Assembly (NCBI GenBank): GCA_022708765.1
Contig: JAKIYB010000202.1
Location: 1 to 7,681, forward strand
Reading direction: 5' to 3'
Source of the DNA: Armatimonadota bacterium
GTDB lineage: Bacteria > Armatimonadota > Hebobacteria > CAIYQO01
Length of the DNA stretch: 7,681 bases
The notes beneath the pieces are model-generated. The model made no database searches. It was not told the origin of the DNA and saw only the letters and a list, made by a program, of their open reading frames with translations. A program made the position numbers and the translations under genes. Shown one piece after another: positions 1 through 5,357 of the stretch. Positions within the stretch are counted from its first letter, which is position 1. Every line of letters starts with the position of its first letter.

Positions 1-1
1 G

Positions 2-1282
2 GACCAGGATTCGCGGCAGATGACCGCCTATGCCGAGAGCGCCGACGGCCTCCACTGGGAAAAGCCGACACTCGGCCTCATTGAGGTGAACGGCTCGACC
101 GCCAATAATGTGATCTGGCGCGGCGTCACCTCGCACAACTTCACGCCGTTCCTCGATGCCAATCCTGCCGCCCCGTCCGAGGAACGCTACAAGGCGGTCG
201 GCGGCACGAAGATCGAGTGGGGCGGCACAGGGCTCTGGCTACTGGTCAGCGCTGACGGCATTCACTGGCGCAAGCGTGACCCGGCGCCCATTGCTTTCCC
301 CGGCAATTACGACTCGCAAAACCTGCTCTTCTGGGACGCGGCGGCCGGCTGCTACCGCGCCTACTGGCGAGATCACCGGTGCGGCGATCCAAAGGTGCCC
401 GACGGTCGCGATGTCCGCACTGCCGTGTCGCTGGACCTGACGACCTGGAGCGAGCCACGCTGGCTGGAATACGACCCCAACCGCAGCGGCTCGCTGGAAC
501 GTGACCAGACCGACGACCCGACCGGCGATCACCACCAGTTCTATACCAGCGGCGTGCTGCCGTATCCGCGGGCGCCGCACCTATTCCTCGGTTTCCCGCA
601 ACGGTACTGCGACCGCGGCTGGCTGGCCACGACCGGCCGGCTGCCCGACCCCGAGCACCGGCGGCGGCAGGCCGATCTGGGCATCGGCGGCGGCCGACCC
701 ACGCGCTGCGGCACGGTGGTCACCGACGTGCTCTTCATGGCCAGCCGCGACGGCATCGCCTTCCACGTCTGGCCAGAGGCGATGGTGCGTCCCGGCATCC
801 AGCGACCGGGCAGTTGGTACTACGGCGGCGCTTGGTTCACCTGGGGGCTGCTGCAGACGCCGTCGGCTTTCCCCGGCGCCCCGGACGAACTCTCCATCTA
901 CATTCAAGAGCGCTTCGCGCCGGATGGGCCAGGCCATCTGCGCCGGCACACCTTCCGCATGGACGGCTTCGGCTCGCTGAATGCCCCGTTGACCGGCGGC
1001 CGAGCGATCACCAAGCCCTTCACCTTCGACGGCGACCGGCTCTCCATCAACTTCTCCACCTCCGGCGGTGGCCGGCTGCGCATCGGCTTCCACAAGCCAG
1101 ACGGCACAGACATCCCGGGCTTCAGTCTCGACGACTGCGACCTTCAGTATGGCGACGAATTGGCGCGCATTGTGTCCTGGCAAGGCCGGCGCGACGTGGA
1201 TGCCTTGTGTGGACGACCAATACGTATGATAATTGAACTTAAAGATGCCGACCTCTACAGCTTCGTCTTCGCAAAGGCGTAA
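2..1282 (+). CDS. GH32/GH43-like five-bladed beta-propeller protein, 5' end outside window
   Basis: The frame is open from the first base, and residues DQDSRQ precede the first internal ATG (position 20), so the true start lies upstream and this is the C-terminal ~426 residues. Numbered from that ATG, repeated propeller-type strand motifs are visible: AESADGLHWEKPTLG (5-19), LVSADGIHWRKRDP (75-88), LFWDAAAGCYRAYWRDHR (103-120) and MASRDGIAFHVWPEA (241-255). A C-terminal beta-sandwich follows, with RMDGFGSLNA (312-321), ITKPFTFDGDRLSINFST (331-348) and the ending LKDADLYSFVFAKA. The order of propeller then sandwich is that of GH32/GH68/GH43-like proteins. I recognise the family as common, but largely uncharacterised, in Lentisphaerae and Planctomycetes. 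Substrate is unknown and the catalytic acids cannot be assigned; the N-terminal nucleophile strand would lie off-window. The 3' end is intact. It stops 34 bases before the next gene, consistent with an operon. A secreted beta-propeller without hydrolase activity is an alternative. Confidence 0.8.
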   Translation, partial: DQDSRQMTAYAESADGLHWEKPTLGLIEVNGSTANNVIWRGVTSHNFTPFLDANPAAPSEERYKAVGGTKIEWGGTGLWLLVSADGIHWRKRDPAPIAFPGNYDSQNLLFWDAAAGCYRAYWRDHRCGDPKVPDGRDVRTAVSLDLTTWSEPRWLEYDPNRSGSLERDQTDDPTGDHHQFYTSGVLPYPRAPHLFLGFPQRYCDRGWLATTGRLPDPEHRRRQADLGIGGGRPTRCGTVVTDVLFMASRDGIAFHVWPEAMVRPGIQRPGSWYYGGAWFTWGLLQTPSAFPGAPDELSIYIQERFAPDGPGHLRRHTFRMDGFGSLNAPLTGGRAITKPFTFDGDRLSINFSTSGGGRLRIGFHKPDGTDIPGFSLDDCDLQYGDELARIVSWQGRRDVDALCGRPIRMIIELKDADLYSFVFAKA

Positions 1283-1316
1283 ACGGGTACCGAGAAGGGC
1301 AGAAAGGCCTGTGAGT

Positions 1317-2507
1317 ATGGAACAGCAACTCTACGACAAGGCTGAAGACGCCTGGAACATCGCCTGGACACGCTACTTTCGTTCAGAGACCAACCTGTTC
1401 TACGACTATATATCAAGCAAAGATCCGGCGCACAGCCAGGATCACCTGCCGAAAGTCGAGGAGGTACAGCAGCAGTTCCCTAACACCTGCGGCTGGGGCA
1501 CCGGCATGGAGGATAGCGCCATCAGCGCCGGCGTCTGGATGGCGACCATCTGCGATCGCTTCGACGCCACCGGCGACGAGCAGATGAAAGCCTGTGCCGA
1601 CCAGGTCTGGACTGGCATGGCCTTGCTCATGAAGGTCTCGAAGTCGTCCGGCTTCGTGCCGCGCAGCGTGTGCCTGGCCGACGGCGAGAGTCACTACATC
1701 AATAGTTCCCGCGACCAGTATACGCATTTCTGCCACGGCCTCTGGCGTTTTTACCACTCGCCGCTGGCCGACGAGGGACAGCGGCGTGCCGCCATGCGCC
1801 AGATCATCACCGACATCTGCGCCCGCATGGAGCGCAACGTGGTTCCAGAGAACGACTACTCGTTCTGCCGCGAGGACGGCACGCCGGGCACGGTCGACAA
1901 GATGTGGGAGGTCTGGCATCACGAATGCGCGCGCCTACCCATGATCTACGCCATCGGCTGGGGCCTGACCGGCGACGGGCATTGGCGGGAGCTGTATCTG
2001 CGCTACGCCTGGGACGCCGTCCGCAACTCGGTTCCGCCTCCGCCCGGTCTGCCGGCCTACGCCCTGCAGCAGGCGGTGTTTTCCTTTGAGCCGCTGGTCG
2101 CGATCGAGCGCGAGGACGCCGAACTCCACGCCGCCTGGCTGGAGGCCATGCGACTCTACGCCGACGCCATGCAGGCCTACACGCCACAATGCCTGGACTA
2201 CCGGCCGGTGGACCGTCAGGGGCTCGAAATGGACTGGCGCAAGCACGAAACGCAGGAGATGGAGAACGGCAAATGCCCGCGCTGGCCGGCCCAGATCTTC
2301 CACGAAATGAAGACTGTCCGCGAACCGGCCGAAGCGGTACTGTCGCAGCTCATGGTGCCTGGCCGCCCGCTTCCCGCCGATCAGTCCGACCTGCTGAAAC
2401 GTCTGCTACAGCAGACCGACTTCGACGACAGCCTGCTGTACAGTCCATTCTACGTCGTCGCCGCCTACTGGCGCGCCGTGAAGCGAGGGATACTTCGCCT
2501 TCCCTGA
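1317..2507 (+). CDS. Six-hairpin (alpha/alpha barrel) glycosidase-like protein, 396 aa
   Basis: I chose ATG 1317 because GAAAGG (1302-1307) lies 9 bases upstream; GTG 1311, two codons earlier in frame, is an alternative. The longer open frame back to TTG 1233 would overlap the previous gene and adds a basic, unstructured leader, so it was not used. The protein is mostly helical with aromatic-rich loops: NTCGWGTGMEDSAISAGVWM (56-75), DRFDATGDEQMKACADQVW (80-98), SSRDQYTHFCHGLWRFY (130-146) and WEVWHHECARLPMIYAIGWG (197-216). Repeated paired helices with a conserved GxGMED segment suggest the six-hairpin glycosidase fold used by GH88/GH105, GH127 and related families. I cannot place it in a numbered family. 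GMED (62-65) and SRDQYTH (131-137) are the best candidate active-site loops, by inference only. No signal peptide is visible, so it is probably cytoplasmic. The stop is 16 bases before the next start, so the two are co-transcribed. Full length, with no sign of damage. Confidence 0.75.
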   Translation: MEQQLYDKAEDAWNIAWTRYFRSETNLFYDYISSKDPAHSQDHLPKVEEVQQQFPNTCGWGTGMEDSAISAGVWMATICDRFDATGDEQMKACADQVWTGMALLMKVSKSSGFVPRSVCLADGESHYINSSRDQYTHFCHGLWRFYHSPLADEGQRRAAMRQIITDICARMERNVVPENDYSFCREDGTPGTVDKMWEVWHHECARLPMIYAIGWGLTGDGHWRELYLRYAWDAVRNSVPPPPGLPAYALQQAVFSFEPLVAIEREDAELHAAWLEAMRLYADAMQAYTPQCLDYRPVDRQGLEMDWRKHETQEMENGKCPRWPAQIFHEMKTVREPAEAVLSQLMVPGRPLPADQSDLLKRLLQQTDFDDSLLYSPFYVVAAYWRAVKRGILRLP

Positions 2508-2523
2508 CGACGAAGGACGTGAC

Positions 2524-3900
2524 ATGATGGAGACTAATCAGCACATTCGCATTACCCTTGGCGAACCTGTCACCGTGGCACTGGCGCCCTCGGACGTCCG
2601 TGACTGGGGGCCATTCACAAGGTCAAACCGGAAGCCACAGTCTGCATCAACAACTACCGCCGCTTCGGCAGCGGGGGGTGGACGACCGGCATTCCGTTGC
2701 GCCCGCTGGGCTGGGATGTGGTGATGTCCGGCGAACTCGACCTGCAGGTGTTTCAGGGCGATTTCCAGATGAAGATGCACCGCGCCTATGGCTGCGCCCG
2801 GTGGCGTGATGTGGATGGGCAGCGCCACCGACCCGCGTCTGGTGCCGGAGCCCTACGCCGCCGCCCAGGAGACGACTGGACCGCTGATGCTCTATCGCGA
2901 CGGCACCCCGGTGGAGTATGCCGACACCTGGGTCAGTCAGCAGACCCAGGACTTCTACGGCCGCACCCAGGCCGCGCCATGCTGGGAAGCCTGGCACGGC
3001 GCGAATGAGCTCTACCTTCAGGCGCACGTGCCGTCATCGGTCGTCTTCGACGAGAATGTGGCCGCGGAGCACGGGCTCGATCCGTATCCGGTGCTGCTGG
3101 CCGGCAACGCCGCGTGCATGAGCCGGGCGCAGGCGCGGGAACTGCAGCGCTATGTCGAGACAGGCGGTATTTTGCTGGCCTGCCACAACATCGGCGTGCG
3201 GGACGAGATGGGGCAACCCTATGTGAAACCGCTCCTCGACGCCTGGCTGGGAATCCGCGGACGCACCTGCGGCGAAGCGAACCCGACGCTAGAGCTGGTG
3301 GATCCGGCCTTGCGGCAGCAGTGTGGCACCTGGGTCAGTCAGTACAAATCCGGGCACACGCTTACCGTGCCCGGCGACGATGCAACGTTGCTGGCCTCGG
3401 TGACTGACCATGGCTGGGAGCCCTGGGATGACCGCGAACGCGAAGGCAAACCGAAGCCGCGCCACCCGGGCGTCTGGAGCGTGAAGCGTGGCAACGGCAC
3501 GGTGATCTACGTGGGCGCCGACCTCTTCCTGGCCCACCTGCGCTCGCCGACCACCGCGCATGTCCGTTTTTTCAAGGCGCTGCTGACCGCGGTGCGCACA
3601 CCACCGATCATGCTGGAGGGGCCGCTGCAGGTGACGCTGAATGTCCGCGCCCACGACGACGGCTCCTGGTTCGTCCATCTGCACAACGCCCCAGGCACGA
3701 TCTGGCGCTATGGCGGCTACCGCGACAGCAGCGAGCTTGTTGCCGTCCAGGATCTCGAATTGCGCCTTCCTGGGCGGCAGGTGCGTCGCGCCTATTCCGG
3801 ATTGAACGGCACCCCCTTCCGCGTCTCGTCGGCGGGCGATGCCATCACTATTCCCAGTCTCTACCGCAACGAAGTAGTGGTGCTGCGCTTCGTGTCATGA
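2524..3900 (+). pseudogene. Frameshifted, shortened GH42-like (beta-galactosidase-type) gene
   Basis: Translation should start at ATG 2524, 6 bases after a strong GAAGGA (2512-2517). The starting frame encodes METNQHIRITLGEPVTVALA and continues to DVRDWGPF, then turns to low-complexity sequence and stops at 2722-2724. From about 2610 the sensible protein is in the frame one base back: HKVKPEATVCINNYRRFGSG (from 2616), then MSGELDLQVFQGDFQMKMHR up to about 2790. From about 2790 to 3900 sense returns to the first frame. That segment has DTWVSQQTQDFYGR, a class I glutamine-amidotransferase-like domain without a nucleophilic Cys (VLLAGNAACMSRAQARELQR to GGILLACHN), and a small C-terminal beta domain ending at TGA 3898-3900. 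This order matches the middle and C-terminal domains of GH42-type enzymes. The N-terminal TIM barrel is essentially absent. The downstream frame can be read alone as a 370-codon ORF from ATG 2788, but that start has no Shine-Dalgarno sequence. Probably inactive. A sequencing or assembly error is the main alternative. Confidence 0.65.
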
Positions 3901-4148
3901 CGCGATTGGAGATTAGCTGGACGGTGGGGCGCTCGCGTCGCTGGTTCGGAGATAGAGAACCGAAACAAACAAGAATCTGAGCAGATGCTCCTGCTACCAA
4001 GGAGCCTGAAAATAATGAAGTGAAACCGATTCGTGACCAGCCTGCTGTTAGTCACGGGCATCGGATACTTCACGATTGCTGCATACGGCGCCGGTTGGAT
4101 CATCAGGTATCAGCATATCACTACAGTAGGAAAGCAGCACAGTGTTAA
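3901..4148. other. Convergent intergenic region, less GC-rich than the genes, with hairpins
   Basis: This 248-base gap lies between the end of the damaged GH42-like gene (+) and the end of the regulator gene (-). I see no convincing gene. A 97-codon open frame starting at 4033 runs through the regulator on its antisense side and looks like a shadow. Two small inverted repeats are present: GGTTC 3943-3947 with GAACC 3957-3961, and GCTCC 3987-3991 with GGAGC 4001-4005. Neither is followed by a T-run. A larger hairpin (4020-4073) is listed separately. Base composition is visibly more A+T-rich from about 3950. Confidence 0.7.
4020..4073. terminator. Long imperfect hairpin, possible terminator for the regulator gene
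   Basis: Nested complementary blocks: GTGAA 4020-4024 with TTCAC 4069-4073, CCGAT 4026-4030 with ATCGG 4060-4064, CGTGAC 4032-4037 with GTCACG 4051-4056, and an apical CAG 4038-4040 with CTG 4045-4047. Together these give about 19 pairs with small bulges. On the minus strand the hairpin is followed by T-rich CTTCATTATTTTC (4020-4008), which suits termination of the regulator gene. On the plus strand there is no T-run. Lack of a clean U tract keeps confidence low. Confidence 0.4.
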
Positions 4149-5072
4149 CTACCCAGCTGTTTTATGGCGGCGAAACTGGCTTGGGCTGCAACCAGCGCCG
4201 CCGCGGAACACGCGGTTAAAATGGGTGAGACTATTGAACCCGCAGGCGAAGCAAATTTCGGTGATGCTCAGATCCGTGTCGGTTAACAGTATTTTCGCCT
4301 CGTCAATACGACGTGCCTGCACATAGCGGGTGAAGGTGACGCCGGTCTCGCGATGAAACAGATGCGAGAAGTGTGCGTGCGCGAGACCGGCACAATCGGC
4401 AGCATCAGCTAACTGCAGGTGGGCATCGCGGAAGCGTGTCTCGATCAACTCGCGGGCTTTCTGTATCGCCGGATGCTCCAAGCGGGCTTCCAATTCGCGA
4501 ATGCGCCAGGCGCTGGCGCAGAGATGGCCGGCAAAAATCTCCAGCAAGCGCATGACGTGCCGCAGGCGCGTCCGCGACATCCATGGCGCCCGGTCATAGG
4601 CCCGGCGTAAGCGTGACGTGGGGATGTCCAGTCCGTTCACACGCTGACGCAGACGCGCAAATCCGTCGTCGGACGGGCGTTCCGGGAGCACCTGACCACT
4701 CGAAATCGTCGCCACGTGCGCTCCCTGGATCAGCAGGGGAATCGCCACATCGTAAAAACCGGCATGGCACGTATACAGCTTCGCCGTACCATCGCTGCCA
4801 GCCCGGGCATGGTATCGCCGATCGCAGGCTTCACAGCGCCGCGCGCCGTCGACCGTGTTCCGAATGAGCACGCAGACCGGATTGCCGGTATCGCCGGGCA
4901 CCCCGGTGCCGGTGGTGCCGACATCAGGAGTATTGAGCGCCATCGACAATCCGGTGAGGTGTTTGAGAATGCGCGCGAATTCGGCGAACTCCGGCGATTC
5001 GAGCAAAGCCTGAAAGACCAGGCCGACTTGCCGCGATACCATGCCGTGGGTAGATATTCGTTCGATGGTCAT
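4149..5072 (-). CDS. AraC-family transcriptional regulator with PocR sensory domain, 307 aa
   Basis: The N-terminal part (residues ~11-145, from ATG 5072) is a PocR-type sensory domain: NPVCVLIRNTVDGARRCEAC (64-83), KLYTCHAG (98-105) and VATISSGQVLP (120-130). Its conserved cysteines are at 67, 80, 83 and 102, a typical PocR spacing. A helical linker (165-200) leads to a two-helix-turn-helix AraC domain (~200-304). The signature of the second helix-turn-helix is SITEICFACGFNSLTHFNRV (269-288) followed by FRGGAGCSPSQFRR. PocR domains are thought to bind small ligands; the ligand here is unknown, presumably a sugar or sugar derivative. The frame is open 25 codons further upstream (GTG 5147). 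I chose ATG 5072 because the extension is basic, unlike PocR, and a promoter lies inside it. There is no Shine-Dalgarno before 5072, and the promoter position implies a leaderless mRNA. It is divergent from the transporter/GH36 operon and shares a control region with it, so it is the likely local activator. The stop is TAG at 4151-4149. Confidence 0.93.
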   Translation of the reverse strand: MTIERISTHGMVSRQVGLVFQALLESPEFAEFARILKHLTGLSMALNTPDVGTTGTGVPGDTGNPVCVLIRNTVDGARRCEACDRRYHARAGSDGTAKLYTCHAGFYDVAIPLLIQGAHVATISSGQVLPERPSDDGFARLRQRVNGLDIPTSRLRRAYDRAPWMSRTRLRHVMRLLEIFAGHLCASAWRIRELEARLEHPAIQKARELIETRFRDAHLQLADAADCAGLAHAHFSHLFHRETGVTFTRYVQARRIDEAKILLTDTDLSITEICFACGFNSLTHFNRVFRGGAGCSPSQFRRHKTAG

Positions 5073-5080
5073 TACTGAAT

Positions 5081-5109
5081 AATTTAGCCGCCATCGAAAT
5101 AAATGTAAA
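5081..5109 (-). promoter_or_regulatory. Promoter of the AraC-family gene, predicted leaderless
   Basis: Read on the minus strand: -35 TTTACA (5109-5104, 5/6 to TTGACA), a 17-base spacer, and -10 TAAATT (5086-5081, 4/6 to TATAAT). Only 8 bases separate the -10 from ATG 5072, so transcription should begin at or next to the start codon. This fits the absence of any Shine-Dalgarno sequence. The -35 lies inside the distal operator repeat (5094-5112), so a bound regulator would block it: autorepression is inferred. Confidence 0.5.
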
Positions 5110-5133
5110 GCCCTTCGAAAGCAATGTGGAGCC
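5094..5133. promoter_or_regulatory. Tandem direct-repeat AraC-type operator, 21-bp period
   Basis: Two 19-bp copies, 5094-5112 and 5115-5133, share the pattern TCGAAAnnAATGTnnAGCC. They match at 15 of 19 positions, and their starts are exactly 21 bp (two helical turns) apart. AraC-family proteins with two helix-turn-helix motifs bind direct repeats of about 17-20 bp with this period, as at araI1-araI2. The copy nearest the regulator covers its -35 box; the other ends about 18 bp before the forward -10. Neither repeat lies in a gene, if ATG 5072 is the regulator's true start. Binding is inferred from position and geometry. Confidence 0.7.
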
Positions 5134-5151
5134 GTCGTCTTCCTCACGGCG

Positions 5152-5157
5152 TATCAT
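5152..5157 (+). promoter_or_regulatory. -10 element of the forward transporter/GH36 operon promoter
   Basis: TATCAT matches TATAAT at 5 of 6 positions. No TTGACA-like hexamer lies 16-18 bases upstream: the expected -35 position (about 5129-5134) reads GAGCCG and overlaps the end of the proximal operator repeat. A -10 without a -35 beside an AraC-type site is what an activator-dependent promoter looks like. Transcription would start near 5164, giving a short leader that still includes the TGAGGT ribosome binding site (5165-5170) of the next frame. Confidence 0.4.
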
Positions 5158-5176
5158 CACCACATGAGGTAATCAC

Positions 5177-5356
5177 GTGCAGTCGGTCACGCTCTGGGGA
5201 TTGAGTCTGCTGGTCATTGCCGGCATCTTCGCCGGTGGCTGTGCCGTCCCCATCAAGTTCCTGCGGCAGTATCGCTATGAGCACGGGGTGTTCATCGCAG
5301 CACTGGTGGGGCAGGTACTATTGCCGTGGCTGTCATGTCGCGGCACGGAGAGCTGA
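5177..5356 (+). pseudogene. Truncated RhaT-like sugar permease, first 59 codons only
   Basis: This frame starts at GTG 5177, seven bases after GAGG (5166-5169), and encodes 59 residues. SLLVIAGIFAGGCAVPIKFL (10-29), then RQYRYEHG and VGQVLLPWL (44-52), match the start of RhaT-type (L-rhamnose-proton symporter) and related DMT-superfamily permeases: first membrane helix, a small-residue GG..AVP motif, a basic/aromatic R-x-(W/Y)-x-(W/Y)-E loop, then a second helix ending PWL. Such permeases are usually about 330-350 residues with ten helices. Here similarity ends after PWL, and seven unrelated residues (SCRGTES) lead to TGA. The sequence then runs directly into the ribosome binding site and start of the next gene. 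It looks like a deletion that removed roughly the last five-sixths of the permease gene. It could still be translated as a two-helix peptide, but transport activity is implausible. Confidence 0.65.
5347..5350 (+). promoter_or_regulatory. Ribosome binding site that fixes the transporter start
   Basis: GGAG lies seven bases before ATG 5358 and inside the last codons of the permease remnant. It decides against the 47-codon longer frame from 5217, whose extra residues are Ser/Cys/Arg-rich and are simply the permease remnant read in another frame. Stop 5354-5356 and start 5358 are one base apart, so the two frames may be translationally coupled. Confidence 0.75.
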
Positions 5357-5357
5357 G

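Noticed and set aside
581..1183. 200-codon antisense open frame
   Set aside because: It lies wholly inside the propeller gene on the opposite strand. Composition is Arg/Ala/Gly/Pro-rich with no domain, as expected for a shadow of a GC-rich gene.
1233..1316. Earlier start (TTG 1233) for the six-hairpin-like gene
   Set aside because: It overlaps the upstream gene by 50 bases, encodes a basic low-complexity leader, and a good SD lies before 1317.
3943..4005. Two short inverted repeats as terminators of the upstream operon
   Set aside because: Stems of only 5 bp with 9-base loops and no following T-run are too weak to call.
4020..4148. Integron attC-like site in the convergent gap
   Set aside because: The hairpin lacks recognisable GTTRRRY/RYYYAAC core ends, and no integrase or cassette structure is present.
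4033..4326. 97-codon plus-strand open frame
   Set aside because: Most of it is antisense to the regulator, and it shows no recognisable domain or SD.
5073..5147. 25-residue N-terminal extension of the regulator from GTG 5147
   Set aside because: It would place a promoter and the operator repeats inside the coding region, lacks an SD, and is unlike a PocR N-terminus.
5164..5172. ATG AGG TAA minimal open frame before the permease remnant
   Set aside because: The bases double as the SD of GTG 5177; a two-codon frame here is most likely chance.
5217..5357. Earlier start for the MFS transporter
   Set aside because: The 47 extra residues are the permease remnant in a wrong frame; GGAG seven bases before 5358 marks the true start.
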